Notes: generated by a model not told the origin, from the sequence alone. A stretch of 64,000 nucleotides of DNA from Gammaproteobacteria bacterium (GCA_018222405.1 JAAFAI010000001.1:124001-188000), one strand, 5' to 3'; shown: positions 9,289 through 18,730, numbered from the stretch's first letter. Translations and numbers: made by a program.

Positions 9289-10065
9289 ATGGAACGTTAT
9301 CTGATCCCCAGTGTTAACCATGCCTGTCAGATTTTCAGAACCCTGGCCAATGCGCCGGAGGGGATGACCATGCACGAGATGGAGGTGGCGCTGGGGTTAC
9401 CTCGCACCACGCTGTTCAGGTTGCTGCGCACCCTGTGCAATGAGCAGATGCTGGAAAAACGGGGCAAACGTTACTTTTGCGGCACCGATTTGATGAAGCT
9501 CGGGTTACACATTATCAACTCAGATAGAATGCACCAGTTGGCGATCCCGCACATTCAGCGCCTTGCCCTGAAAAGCGGTCACACGGCCCACCTGGCAGTG
9601 CCCAATAACGGCAGTATTCTGATTGTTGAGGTGGTGGACAGCCCCAACCCGCTGATGGTTTCTAAACGTCCCGGAGTGCAGGCCCAACTGCATTGTTCGG
9701 CCGGCGGCAAAGTGTTTCTGGCGTTTCTGTATTACGACAACCTCGAGTTGATCCTGCAGGAACATCCCATGGAGAAACACACCGAATACACTATTACCGA
9801 CATCGATGAACTGCGAGAAGAGCTTAAACGGGTAGAAGCCTTAGGCTACGCAGTAGACGAGCGCGAATACAATAAAGATGTGCGTTGTCTGGCAGTACCG
9901 GTTAGAGACAACCGTGGCGTAGTGGTAGCTTCTGTAGGCGTTACCGCGCCTGCGGTGACCTTCCCCAAATCACAAATCCCGGCAGTAGCGGAGTTTGCTA
10001 AGGAAGCAGCCCGTGGAATTTACCGCGACACCTACCAGTTAAAAGAAAACCGGCTCGGCGCCTGA
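9289..10065 (+). CDS. IclR-family transcriptional regulator of the uronate locus
   Basis: A 258-residue protein with an N-terminal winged helix-turn-helix (about residues 1-70; MEVALGLPRTTLFRLLRTL is the recognition part) and a C-terminal IclR effector-binding domain containing ALGYAVDEREYNKDVRCLAVPV. The ATG at 9289 has GGAAG five bases upstream and is preferred over a GTG at 9283. In gammaproteobacteria, IclR-type KdgR proteins repress pectin genes and respond to 2-keto-3-deoxygluconate. The position between kduI and the KDG kinase makes a KdgR-like role likely, but the dyads found in this locus do not match the classic KdgR box, so no gene symbol is given. Confidence 0.85.
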   Translation: MERYLIPSVNHACQIFRTLANAPEGMTMHEMEVALGLPRTTLFRLLRTLCNEQMLEKRGKRYFCGTDLMKLGLHIINSDRMHQLAIPHIQRLALKSGHTAHLAVPNNGSILIVEVVDSPNPLMVSKRPGVQAQLHCSAGGKVFLAFLYYDNLELILQEHPMEKHTEYTITDIDELREELKRVEALGYAVDEREYNKDVRCLAVPVRDNRGVVVASVGVTAPAVTFPKSQIPAVAEFAKEAARGIYRDTYQLKENRLGA

Positions 10066-10095
10066 CGCCAGTGATTTGCTGAAAAGGAGAATGCT

Positions 10096-11004
10096 ATGCC
10101 GACCTGCCTGATTATTGGTGAGTGTATGGTGGAGCTTGCCCCGCTTACCCAAGATTCGCTGCGTAAGCAGTTTGCCGGGGATACCTTTAATACCTCGGTT
10201 TACCTTAAACGTTGCCTGCCCGCTTGCGAGGTGAATTACTTCACCGCTGTAGGCACCGATATGCTGAGCCGCGAGATGACAAAACGCTTCGCCGCAGAAG
10301 GGATCAGTACGCAATATGTGGCCCGCAGCCAGAGCAAAACCGTTGGCATGTACCTGGTAAATACCGATGCCAGTGGCGAGCGCAGTTTTAGCTATTGGCG
10401 CAACGACTCCGCGGCCCGCCAAATGCTCACAACGGCGGCACTGCCTGACGCGTATTTTGACATTGTCTATGTGTCGGGCATTACGCTTGCCATCCTCGAT
10501 GAACCCCAGCGCGAAATCCTCATTAGTGGTTTAAAGCGTTATCAGGCAGCGGGCGCAAAAATAGTGTTCGACCCCAATTATCGCCCGCAGTTATGGGCGG
10601 GCATTGAGCAGGCCAGAGAATGGACAAAGCGGCTTTATGCTTTGTGCGATATCGCCTTTCCGGGCGGCGATGATCATCGCGAGCTTTATGGTCATCAAAG
10701 TGAGCATGAGGTGTTTACGTTTTTGCAGGGCCTGGGCGTGCGTGAAATCGTGTTAAAGCGCGGCGCCGAGAGTGTCGAAATTACTCAGCACAACCAGCAT
10801 TTTAGTGTTGCGGTTAAACCCGTTGCCGAGGTGGTCGATACCACCTCGGCAGGTGATGCCTTTATTGGCGGCTACCTGGCCAAAACCCTTGCCGGCGAGG
10901 AGTGCTGCGTGGCTGCCGGATTCGGTGCCCGGGTTGCAGGCATCGTGATTGGTGCCAAAGGCGCTATTGTTGAGCGCGATTATTTTTTTCAGCGGTTAGA
11001 TTAA
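10096..11004 (+). CDS. kdgK: 2-dehydro-3-deoxygluconokinase (KDG kinase, PfkB family)
   Basis: A 302-residue ribokinase/PfkB-type sugar kinase that would phosphorylate 2-keto-3-deoxygluconate at O6 with ATP to give KDPG. The N-terminal FAGDTFNTSVYLKR (about 27-39) matches the family substrate-binding segment. DTTSAGDAF at 248-256 is the second PfkB signature with catalytic Asp254. VFDPNYRPQLW around 155-166 is typical of KDG kinases. AAAAGGAGA lies well before the ATG. It is the last intact gene of the locus; no KDPG aldolase follows, so the pathway must be finished by a gene elsewhere. Confidence 0.88.
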   Translation: MPTCLIIGECMVELAPLTQDSLRKQFAGDTFNTSVYLKRCLPACEVNYFTAVGTDMLSREMTKRFAAEGISTQYVARSQSKTVGMYLVNTDASGERSFSYWRNDSAARQMLTTAALPDAYFDIVYVSGITLAILDEPQREILISGLKRYQAAGAKIVFDPNYRPQLWAGIEQAREWTKRLYALCDIAFPGGDDHRELYGHQSEHEVFTFLQGLGVREIVLKRGAESVEITQHNQHFSVAVKPVAEVVDTTSAGDAFIGGYLAKTLAGEECCVAAGFGARVAGIVIGAKGAIVERDYFFQRLD

Positions 11005-11124
11005 CCACTGAGACACAAAAAGGGCAATCAGTAAGTACTCACTAATTGCCCCGCTTGCTTTACGCTTTTTAGCTGTTGCGTATTCCCTTACTTAGTCATG
11101 GCAGCAATTCACTGCCGTGCGTGC

Positions 11125-11799
11125 TTAATTGCAACTATTGCTAAAGCAGGCCTCGCTATCACCAAAGCCGATAACGCCGCTGCAATGCATGGTTTCAGAG
11201 TAACTGCCGCCGCCGCATGAGCCATTGCCGTAGGTCGCAGTGTTGTATTCCATGTCCTCGGCTTCGCGGATCTCGCCGTTTACCAGCACGTAATCTAAAA
11301 TTACATCGCGGCCGGTTGCGTCATTATCGTACTCTACCTGTACATCACCACTGGCGCCGCCGGTATACGTGTAATCGTTCATTCCGGTTGCCAGCGTCCA
11401 GTCGGCTACCACGTTACCACCCACTAATAAATTAATGTGCTCGCTGCCGCTTACACCCTCAGCACGCACGGTGATTGGGTCGTTAGTCGGTGGTGGCGCA
11501 GCACAGTCACCACTAAAGCATGCACCGGTATCACCAAAACCAATGACGCCGTTACAATGCATGGTTTCAGAGTAGCTGCCACCGCCGCATTCGCCGTTGC
11601 CGTAGGTAGCAGTATTATACTCCATGGACTCAGCTTCGCGGGTTTCGCCGTTAACATAGACGCTGTCGAGAATCACATCGGCACCTGACACATCGTTATC
11701 ATACTCAACCTGAACATCACCGGCAGCGCTGCCAGAATACACATAGGCCGCCATACTGGTGATGAGTGTCCAGTCTGCAACGATGTTGCCGTTTAACTA
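11125..11799 (-). pseudogene. Truncated protein with two tandem xylan-binding (CBM60-like) modules
   Basis: The minus-strand frame encodes two similar units of about 100 residues joined by a short Pro/Thr linker (AAPPPTNDP). Each contains GDVQVEYDND, a second DVILD strand, AE-MEYNTATYGNG, CGGGSYSETMHC and GVIGFG with paired Cys. This matches the small Ca-dependent xylan-binding CBM family. There is no signal peptide or catalytic domain. The frame continues upstream of the first ATG (11754) with LNGNIVADWTLITS, which aligns with VGGNVVADWTLATG of the second unit, and is then cut by an in-frame TAG at 11797-11799. The fragment is therefore the 3' end of a once larger gene, probably a secreted pectinase or hemicellulase. 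Removing one A from the AAA at the break would restore ILVNGN, but further upstream I see no domain similarity. Confidence 0.7.
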
Positions 11800-11922
11800 G
11801 TATAGGCATGATAAGCACATTTGAACCAGCATAGTATTGGGGGATATGGCAGAGGTGTCGCGCGCAGAAGAGAGTGCAACGCAAAAAATAGATATGCATA
11901 CCAGTGAAAACCACAGGCCTGA

Positions 11923-12405
11923 CTACAGACGTGCGGCTTCCCCGGTTTTTAACGTTTTTAGCTGGCTTAAAAACGCGGGGACCTGGGTTTCACCTTCCTT
12001 TGGTGCCCAGGCGGCAAAGTCTTTGTCGTCGGTGACTTCGTATGGGCCCTGCTTTACCTCAACAAAAGTAACCGGCGCATGACAAACGGTGGCATGCCAG
12101 GTGTTGGGAGGGATTTCCACCCCCAGGCAATCACTGCCAGGGCCCAGCGCAAGGCGCTCTGTGAGCACGCCGTGATCGTCAAAAAATAACAGCTCCAGGC
12201 AGCCGTCCACCACCATAAAGAATTCCCATTTATATGGTTGGCTGTGGCGATGGGGCCTGACATAAGAGTCGGGCAGCATACAGACAAACAGCCGCTGTAC
12301 CGGCTGCTGATAGTCGTCATGCACATTATGGTGAGCGCGGCGGCGCGGGCTGGCTTCCGCCCGGGCTCTTAGTTCACTGAGTAGCTCAATATCAAACTTT
12401 TTCAT
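11923..12405 (-). CDS. WbuC-family cupin-fold metalloprotein
   Basis: A 160-residue single-domain cupin. The metal-binding motif is visible as His52, His54 and Glu61 (PHRHSQPYKWE) with a distal His104 in IPPNTWHAT. The N-terminal half (ARASPRRR-H-N-H-like segment, PVQRLFVCMLPDSYVRPHRH) is characteristic of the WbuC family, found in O-antigen and other sugar loci, whose reaction is not established. Its start overlaps the 3' end of plsB by 14 bp on the same strand, so the two are translationally coupled. Link to the neighbouring uronate locus is unlikely, since the genes are on opposite strands. Confidence 0.75.
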   Translation of the reverse strand: MKKFDIELLSELRARAEASPRRRAHHNVHDDYQQPVQRLFVCMLPDSYVRPHRHSQPYKWEFFMVVDGCLELLFFDDHGVLTERLALGPGSDCLGVEIPPNTWHATVCHAPVTFVEVKQGPYEVTDDKDFAAWAPKEGETQVPAFLSQLKTLKTGEAARL

Positions 12406-14869
12406 CGGCGTCTGCTTCTCTGTCGGCCTGAAGAATATCCTGCTGTAAATGCTGCACTATCTCCGGCCAGACTAACGCCATGATGTCTTTACGCAAGGCC
12501 GAGGCTTCCTCGGAATACTTCAGGCTGCCGTCTTCGTCTGCATCCAGCCAGTGATTATCCCGTAACGCGCTGATAAAGCTCGACAGCACATTTTTATCGT
12601 AAAACTCCGGCGAGTGCATGCCATACAGTTTGGATAAACGCTCGGCCACGGTTTTACTTTCCCGCTCCAGGGCATTGCGGCTAATCGATTTGTCGCGTTT
12701 AAGAATGGTCAGCACTACTGCGTAACGCTGCAGGGTTTCCTGCATACAGCGACTCAGCAGCCAGCTTGAATGGAATTGTTCGCTGTCGGCTTCCGGCAAC
12801 GCCAGATAACGCCCTTTTTGCTGCAACATGCCGGTTTGTTTGAACGCATCAATCAGCTGCGCGGTGTAGGCCAGCGCTTCATCCTGCGACAGGTGCAGGA
12901 ATAGTTCACGCTGCAGCAGCGGGTAGAGCGCCGCAATTAGCTGCAGAATGGTGTTTTTCTCCAGTTTGCCATGGGCAAAAATGGCTGTCATAACAATGCC
13001 CGGCAGGGCGAACAGGTGAATAATATTATTGCGGTAGTAGGTTAAAAACACCGCGTTATCCGGCATCGGGCTAATCAGCGTGCCGTAGTTGTCTTCGCTT
13101 ACCTGCAACCGCTTTAACGATAAGGTGTGTTCGAGCAGTGCGTCGGCATCCTCTTTGGGCAGAGTGGCATTAGCACTGTACGGGGCCAGCTCAAACAGGG
13201 CGAGATAATCGCGCATCGCCTGGGCCAGCTCTGTTTTGCTCATGGTCTGGGTTTTTGACGCCAGCAGGCACAGCGCGGTGAGCGCCATACCATTAATGGC
13301 GGCTGCGCTATTTACCCGGGTCATTAACTCATTGGCCAGGCCGTTAACCGTAGGTGTTAACCAAGCGGGCTTTTTCTCGGGGTTTAAGGCCTGACTCTCA
13401 CGCCAGTCAGGGGCTTTATTGTCGAGAAATTGATTAAGCGGCAGTGGCTCGCCAAAATTCACAAAGCCATGACCGTAATTCTTGAGTTTTTTAATGGCTG
13501 AAAACACCTGCCAGTTGGACTCCTTCTTTTTCGCGCCGCCCTTCAGCTCGCTCAGGTAGCTCTTCACTTCCATGACGTTTTCGTAGCCAATGTACACCGG
13601 CACCAGACTGATTGGACGGTTGACGCCTTTAACCGCGGCCTGAATAGTCATGGCCAGCATGCCGGTTTTCGGCGGGATAAGGCGCCCGGTGCGGCTGCGG
13701 CCGCCTTCCGGGTAATACTTAACCGCGTAGCCTTTTTTAAACAGTAATTCCAGATACTCGCGGAATACGGCGGTGTAGAGCTTATTACCAGCAAAGCTGC
13801 GGCGCAGGAAGAACGCCCCGCCGCGCCGGAAAATACCGCCTACCGGCCAGAAGTTAAGATTAATACCTGCCGCGATATGCGGTGTGACCAGGCCTTCATG
13901 GTAGATCACATAGGTCAGCAACAGGTAGTCCATATGACTACGATGGCAGGGTACGTAGATGATTTCGTGGCCATTATTGGCCAGTTCACGAATACGGTTG
14001 GCGTGACCAACGCTGATGCCGTTATAAATTTTGTTCCAGATACGGGTTAACAGGCGATCACCAAAGCGGATTAGCCCTTCCCGATAATCTGCAGCAATTT
14101 CAGTCAGGTAGCCTGCCGCAACCTGGCGTGCTTCATCGGCACTGAGTTTTTTGGCACGCATTTCCTCACTAATGGCATTGCGCACCATTTCGGAGCCGAG
14201 TACCGCATTATTCAGTTCCTGACGTTCCAGCAGGGTTGGGCCGGTCATGGCCTGACGTTTACGATAAAAGTGAGTACTTGCTACGCGGGAGAGCTTGTGA
14301 GCAAGCTTTTCATCGGTGCTGTGCTGATCGGCCATTGCCCGTGATGACACCGCCTGGCTGTAACTGATAAAGGTATCGCGACCCAAAAACAACACGATAA
14401 AGAATTTACGTAACCAACTTGGCGCGGCTGACAGGGTGAGTAAATCCGCCAGGCCCGGTTTGCCTTTGCCTGGTGCCCTGCCCCAGGTGATAAAAACCGG
14501 CACTACCTGAACATCGAGGTCGCTGTGATCGCGATGCAAATGAAAAAGATCGGTAAAAACCGGCTCGATATCCGTGTTTTGATTGCGTTTGCGAAGCAGT
14601 GCTTCAGTGCGCCGCAGGAACAGGCTGCCCGGGTAGCTTTTATTTGCCAGCGTCACCGGCTCCGTGGGGTCAGGCAGACCCATCTTCTGCGCGGACATTT
14701 GCAACACCAGCTGATCGGTGACCGAGTCGGATGGCAGCAAATAAATAATGGGGCGCGATTTATCGATGCCGAGTTCACTCTCAACATCAGAAGGAATACT
14801 GTTGGTTTTCACCAGCCACTTAACCGGTAGACGAAACACGTTAAGCAAAGCCTGACGCATCCAAGTCAT
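12392..14869 (-). CDS. plsB: Glycerol-3-phosphate 1-O-acyltransferase PlsB
   Basis: This membrane-associated enzyme makes lysophosphatidic acid from sn-glycerol-3-phosphate and acyl-CoA or acyl-ACP, the first step of phospholipid synthesis. The product is 825 residues from the chosen ATG, close to the 807 of E. coli. The HX4D acyltransferase motif is CHRSHMDYLLLTYV with His309 and Asp314 (E. coli His306). Motifs II-IV follow as GGIFRRGGAFFLRRSF, YYPEGGRSRTGR and ISLVPVYIGYE. The ATG at 14869 has AGGA upstream and matches the usual N terminus; an in-frame ATG at 14914 adds 15 unlikely residues. Confidence 0.95.
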   Translation of the reverse strand: MTWMRQALLNVFRLPVKWLVKTNSIPSDVESELGIDKSRPIIYLLPSDSVTDQLVLQMSAQKMGLPDPTEPVTLANKSYPGSLFLRRTEALLRKRNQNTDIEPVFTDLFHLHRDHSDLDVQVVPVFITWGRAPGKGKPGLADLLTLSAAPSWLRKFFIVLFLGRDTFISYSQAVSSRAMADQHSTDEKLAHKLSRVASTHFYRKRQAMTGPTLLERQELNNAVLGSEMVRNAISEEMRAKKLSADEARQVAAGYLTEIAADYREGLIRFGDRLLTRIWNKIYNGISVGHANRIRELANNGHEIIYVPCHRSHMDYLLLTYVIYHEGLVTPHIAAGINLNFWPVGGIFRRGGAFFLRRSFAGNKLYTAVFREYLELLFKKGYAVKYYPEGGRSRTGRLIPPKTGMLAMTIQAAVKGVNRPISLVPVYIGYENVMEVKSYLSELKGGAKKKESNWQVFSAIKKLKNYGHGFVNFGEPLPLNQFLDNKAPDWRESQALNPEKKPAWLTPTVNGLANELMTRVNSAAAINGMALTALCLLASKTQTMSKTELAQAMRDYLALFELAPYSANATLPKEDADALLEHTLSLKRLQVSEDNYGTLISPMPDNAVFLTYYRNNIIHLFALPGIVMTAIFAHGKLEKNTILQLIAALYPLLQRELFLHLSQDEALAYTAQLIDAFKQTGMLQQKGRYLALPEADSEQFHSSWLLSRCMQETLQRYAVVLTILKRDKSISRNALERESKTVAERLSKLYGMHSPEFYDKNVLSSFISALRDNHWLDADEDGSLKYSEEASALRKDIMALVWPEIVQHLQQDILQADREADADEKV

Positions 14870-14953
14870 GAATAGGGTGTCCTGTTTAATGAAATACACT
14901 GCATAGTGTATCACGATTTCAGGCAGTTATAGCGTGGCAGACCCTGCTTGCGG

Positions 14954-15379
14954 CTAATCCTTAAGTTTTATTGCCAGTGCTCCGCTGGTGCTGACTAAAG
15001 CGGTAGCGACAGTGCCCCAGGTCCAGTCTATCAGGGTGATGGGTAACGGCCAGTCGGCGACAATGGAATAATTGGTGAGGTTATAGGCACCATAAGCCGT
15101 GGCACCCACCACAGCACCGTTGAGAAACGCTTTGGTCAGGCTTTGTCTGGCCGGGAGCACCGCCAGATATAAACCCGTCGCGCAGTAACCAATATAAAAC
15201 ACCAGCCAGGGCCAGGTGATAAAAGGGTCGCGCAACAAGCCGGAGAGACTGCCGAAATACCATTGATTGGCCACCACGCCCAGCCACACACCATCGAGCA
15301 CGCCAAACACCAGTAGCATAGTGACATAAGCCAGTAACAGCTGAGTAAAACTGGTTTTAGAAGCGTAAGGGGATGTCAT
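14954..15379 (-). CDS. DUF2177 family membrane protein
   Basis: A 141-residue inner-membrane protein with four likely helices. The features GVLDGVWLG in helix 1, NGAVVGATAYGAYNLTNYS in the third segment and the Trp-rich DWTWGTV near the C terminus fit DUF2177, a family of unknown function. AAGGAA lies seven bases before the ATG. It is 85 bp upstream of plsB on the same strand and could be transcribed with it, but nothing in the sequence suggests a shared role. Confidence 0.75.
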   Translation of the reverse strand: MTSPYASKTSFTQLLLAYVTMLLVFGVLDGVWLGVVANQWYFGSLSGLLRDPFITWPWLVFYIGYCATGLYLAVLPARQSLTKAFLNGAVVGATAYGAYNLTNYSIVADWPLPITLIDWTWGTVATALVSTSGALAIKLKD

Positions 15380-15596
15380 GGTATTTCCTTGTATGGTGGT
15401 GTTCCGTTACAGATTGATATGACAGTAAGCCAGAAACAGATCGGTTTGTGCAGATTGATCTTTTTGTAAATGTAAATTATTCTTATTTGCGTTTTAGGGT
15501 CGGGCCCCTGCCTGACAAAATCAAACTGCGTAATGGCGGTTAATCAGGCGCTATCGTGCTGACCGCTGCACCAGCTCAAAATAATAAGTAAAGTTT

Positions 15597-16145
15597 ATGA
15601 TTTTAGGAAGTTTTCTGGCTTTGGTTGGATCAACCGTGGTAGCCGGTGGTATTTACACTGGCTGGCGAAACAATTCAGCAGTGTATGCCTGGTTGGGCTG
15701 GTTAGCCGCGGCCGGCAGTGTTTATTGTTGGTCTTTAACCCTGGGCGTGGAATATGGCCTGACTATTGGTCTTTGTTTGCCTGCGCTGACGGTGTGGGCG
15801 GCTATTGCGATTGAGGCCAACCCGCAACGGCAAACACCTGAGCGCGTAAAACCGGCACATCAATGGCGATTTGCCCCGTACCAGATTGCCCGTCAAACCG
15901 GGCATATTTTGTATGTCTTACCCGGGCAGATGTTTATCTGTGCACTCATTATGATCGCTCTGGTGTATCAGTTGCCGGTTTCAGAGCCCAAGCAAATGGC
16001 CATCGGCGTGCTGGTGATGCCAGTGTTGTGGGGCCTGCTGGCCTACTGGTACGTGCTGTCATCGCGTAAATGGCTGCACATTGTTTTATCTTCAGGCGCG
16101 GCTGCTGTGGCGGGCTTATGGTTATTTGGAGGGGCGCATGGCTAA
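15597..16145 (+). CDS. Small polytopic membrane protein upstream of a PepSY protein, family not recognised
   Basis: A 182-residue hydrophobic protein with five or six likely helices and a short basic/polar loop around residues 80-95. I do not recognise the family. Its last 8 bp overlap the start of the PepSY membrane-protein gene, so the two form a coupled pair. Small membrane proteins of this kind often accompany PepSY-TM proteins in iron-related clusters, which is only an analogy here. The ribosome site is weak (AATAAG). The gap before it (15380-15596) holds the divergent promoters with the DUF2177 gene and nothing else that I see. Confidence 0.6.
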   Translation: MILGSFLALVGSTVVAGGIYTGWRNNSAVYAWLGWLAAAGSVYCWSLTLGVEYGLTIGLCLPALTVWAAIAIEANPQRQTPERVKPAHQWRFAPYQIARQTGHILYVLPGQMFICALIMIALVYQLPVSEPKQMAIGVLVMPVLWGLLAYWYVLSSRKWLHIVLSSGAAAVAGLWLFGGAHG

Positions 16146-17595
16146 ATCGGTTTCTGCAGGCAGTCTGGCAAAACGTTCGCTGCAGTCTCACACCTGGCTG
16201 GGCCTGGTTGTTAGCGCGGTGATGTTTCTGATTTGTTTATCCGGCACCATTGCCGTATTGCATAAAGAGTTTGAGCGCTGGGAGCAACCCAATATCCCGG
16301 AGACAACCGAATACACTATCGAACAGGTGGAGCGTGCCTATACCAGCTTTACTGAGCAATACAGTGATGACACCCATCATTACTATTTTGTGTTCCCAGG
16401 TACAGGCATCCCGCGGTTGGTGATGGAAGATGATCACCGGGCCCATTTTGTGGATGAGCAGGGCACGCTAATTGAGCTGGAGGATGTTACCTGGTCGCGA
16501 ATGTTGGTGGATTTGCATTTGTATCTGCACCTGCCCCACTCGTTTGGCATGATCCTGGTGAGTGCCTGCGGCGCCTTATTGTGCGCGCTGATTGTATCGG
16601 GCTTAATGGCGCATCCCAGAATCATCAAAGACGCTTTTAAGTTTCGCTATGGTGGCGACGGGCTGAAGGAAAACATCGATCTGCATAATCGCCTGAGTGT
16701 GTGGGGCACGCCTTTTCATCTGATGATTGCAATCACCGGTGCCTATTTTGGCCTGGCCGGGGTGTTTGTAACCTTAATTGCCCAGGCGTTCTACGATGGC
16801 GATACCCAGGCCGTTTACGATCGTGCTTTTACGCCGGAGCCCGAGCTGGTGCAGGAGATTGCCCCGCCCGATATCGGTACCGCCATGCGCGATCTGCAAG
16901 GTCGGGTAAATACCGAAGGCAACTTGCTGTTCTTTACGGTACACGAGCCACATACACCGCAGCAGTTTCTGGAGTTTTTTGTGAAAACCCCTGAGCGCCT
17001 GATTTACTCAGAAAACTACCGCTATGATTCGGCCGGCAAGTATCTGGGTAAAGCGGGGTATTCTGATGGTGACGGCGGCATGCAAACCCTGTATTCCGTG
17101 TTTCGCATCCATTTTGGTGACTTTATCGGCACGCCGGTAAAGATCCTCTACATTGTGCTCGGCATGATGCTGACTGTGGTGTCTGCCACCGGCATGAATA
17201 TCTGGCTCAAGAAGCGCCAGACCCGCGATGCACTTAATCTGCTTTGGCCGGCATTTGTGTGGGGCACGCCAGTGGCACTGGTGGCTAGTGCGCTGAGTTA
17301 TTTTGCGGTGGCACTCTCACCTACCCTGGTATTCTGGGTGGCGCTGGCGGTGCTTGCCGGTTTGGCCTTGCGCCTTAATGACGAAGCGCGAATTGTGCCT
17401 TTGTATAAGCAGCTACTGGCGGTAGGGATTGCCTTATTCTGGCTGGTGTATATGGTGCGCTTTGGCACAGCCGCATTTTCTGTGGCAGCATTACAAATTA
17501 ATGTACCGTTACTGGCCGTTGCTGTGTGGGCTATGTGGTCTGCACGCCGCAACAAGCGAAAGATGATGCAGGTCGCAGCACTAAGCGCAGGATAA
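16138..17595 (+). CDS. PepSY-associated TM-helix domain protein
   Basis: A 485-residue inner-membrane protein with the typical plan: a first helix after SLQSHTWLGLVVSAVMFLI, a large periplasmic PepSY-like region, helix pairs near residues 130-150, 185-210 and 325-350, and several C-terminal helices. LHLYLHLPHSFGMILV and LHNRLSVWGTPFHLMIAITG carry the paired His residues normal for this family. Members are often linked to siderophore or ferric-iron reduction. The start at 16138 has GGAGG upstream; an in-frame upstream ATG (16081) is inside the preceding gene and lacks a ribosome site. The ABM-fold gene follows after 23 bp. Confidence 0.8.
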   Translation: MAKSVSAGSLAKRSLQSHTWLGLVVSAVMFLICLSGTIAVLHKEFERWEQPNIPETTEYTIEQVERAYTSFTEQYSDDTHHYYFVFPGTGIPRLVMEDDHRAHFVDEQGTLIELEDVTWSRMLVDLHLYLHLPHSFGMILVSACGALLCALIVSGLMAHPRIIKDAFKFRYGGDGLKENIDLHNRLSVWGTPFHLMIAITGAYFGLAGVFVTLIAQAFYDGDTQAVYDRAFTPEPELVQEIAPPDIGTAMRDLQGRVNTEGNLLFFTVHEPHTPQQFLEFFVKTPERLIYSENYRYDSAGKYLGKAGYSDGDGGMQTLYSVFRIHFGDFIGTPVKILYIVLGMMLTVVSATGMNIWLKKRQTRDALNLLWPAFVWGTPVALVASALSYFAVALSPTLVFWVALAVLAGLALRLNDEARIVPLYKQLLAVGIALFWLVYMVRFGTAAFSVAALQINVPLLAVAVWAMWSARRNKRKMMQVAALSAG

Positions 17596-17618
17596 TACCA
17601 ATCCGCATAGGAGAAGCC

Positions 17619-17951
17619 ATGTTTATCGTTATGTTTGAGTTTGTTCCCAAAACAGGTAAAGAAGCAAATTTTTTGCGCGCCTGGCCAAAAGTAACTCAGG
17701 GCATTTACCTGTTTCATGGCAGCCTTGGCTCACGCTTGCACAAAGATGAAGAGGGGCGCTGGATTGCTTATGCCCAGTGGCCCGACCGGGCAACCTGGGA
17801 ACAGGCCGCAGCGAACCGCATGAGCGAAGCCTACGAACAGCAGCGTATGCAGATGCATGATGCGCTAAATCTTGAGGCCACTCGTATTCTGTATAAAATG
17901 GACGTTGCCTGCGATTACTTGCAGCGCCGCCCTTTTGCGGTGGATAGCTGA
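17619..17951 (+). CDS. Antibiotic biosynthesis monooxygenase (ABM) domain protein
   Basis: A 110-residue single-domain protein with the ferredoxin-like ABM fold pattern: MFIVMFEFVPKTGKEANFL, then GSLGSRLHKDEEGRWIAYAQWPDR, then a helix with WEQAA. This superfamily includes small monooxygenases and haem-degrading IsdG-type enzymes; the substrate cannot be told from sequence. The ATG at 17619 is preceded by TAGGAGAAG. It closes a three-gene unit with the small membrane protein and the PepSY protein, so an iron or haem link is possible but unproven. Confidence 0.7.
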   Translation: MFIVMFEFVPKTGKEANFLRAWPKVTQGIYLFHGSLGSRLHKDEEGRWIAYAQWPDRATWEQAAANRMSEAYEQQRMQMHDALNLEATRILYKMDVACDYLQRRPFAVDS

Positions 17952-18008
17952 CAGCTGTTAGCTGTCTTGTGCACTAAGCAGTCTGGTTGTGGTTAATGAG
18001 GAGTGGTC

Positions 18009-18650
18009 ATGGAGCATACGTTCTGGCATGACAAGTGGGAAAAAGGTGAGATAGGTTTTCACCAGAGCGATATCCATCCGATGTTGTCAGGTTTTGCTGA
18101 TGAATTTGGCATAGGCGATGGATGCCGGGTGTTTGTGCCGCTTTGTGGTAAATCCAACGATATGACGTTCATGCTTGAGCGTGGTTGCGAAGTGGTTGGC
18201 GTGGAGCTAAGCCAGCTGGCGGTTAGCCAGTACTTCGAGAGCCTCGGCGTTACGCCAGTGATTGAAGAATGCGGCAAATTAATGCGTTATACGGCGCCGG
18301 ATATAACGCTGTACTGTGGCGACTTTTTCGCGCTCACTCCCGAGCAACTGGGCACTATTGACGTAGTTTATGACCGCGCCGCGCTGGTGGCCCTGCCTCA
18401 GGATATGCGTAAGCAATACAGTCAACGCTTGTGTACGCTCACTCCCGGCGCAAAACAGCTGTTGGTGACTTTCGAGTACGACCAGACATTAATCGGCGGC
18501 CCGCCCTTTGCTATTCCCAGTGAAGAAATCCAGCAAAACTATGGTAAGTACTGCGCAATAACGCTACTGCACAGTGAAGCGCTGGAAGGTGGCTTAAAAG
18601 GTAAAGTCCCTGCCGTTGAAAATCTCTGGTCCCTTACCAGTAAAAGCTAA
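18009..18650 (+). CDS. tpm: Thiopurine S-methyltransferase
   Basis: A 213-residue SAM-dependent methyltransferase. The start EHTFWHDKWEKGEIGFHQ is diagnostic of bacterial Tpm. It is followed by the SAM loop VFVPLCGKSNDM, then EVVGVELSQLAVSQYF, and IDVVYDRAALVALP. Bacterial Tpm methylates thiopurines and has been tied to selenium and tellurium methylation. The ATG at 18009 has GAGGAG upstream; a GTG at 18003 is also in frame but overlaps that ribosome site. Confidence 0.9.
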   Translation: MEHTFWHDKWEKGEIGFHQSDIHPMLSGFADEFGIGDGCRVFVPLCGKSNDMTFMLERGCEVVGVELSQLAVSQYFESLGVTPVIEECGKLMRYTAPDITLYCGDFFALTPEQLGTIDVVYDRAALVALPQDMRKQYSQRLCTLTPGAKQLLVTFEYDQTLIGGPPFAIPSEEIQQNYGKYCAITLLHSEALEGGLKGKVPAVENLWSLTSKS

Positions 18651-18668
18651 CGGTTTACCGTCAAAAAG

Positions 18669-18705
18669 GGTCGGCAAAGTGCCAGCAATTTGCACCTTAC
18701 CGACC
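18669..18705 (-). terminator. Terminator between tpm and the beta-propeller gene
   Basis: GGTCGGcAAaGTGC pairs with GCACcTTaCCGACC across a short loop. On the minus strand the stem is followed by TTTTT, making a good intrinsic terminator for the beta-propeller gene. On the plus strand it lacks a T-run. Confidence 0.65.
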
Positions 18706-18730
18706 TTGCACCAGTGAACTTTGATAGCAA

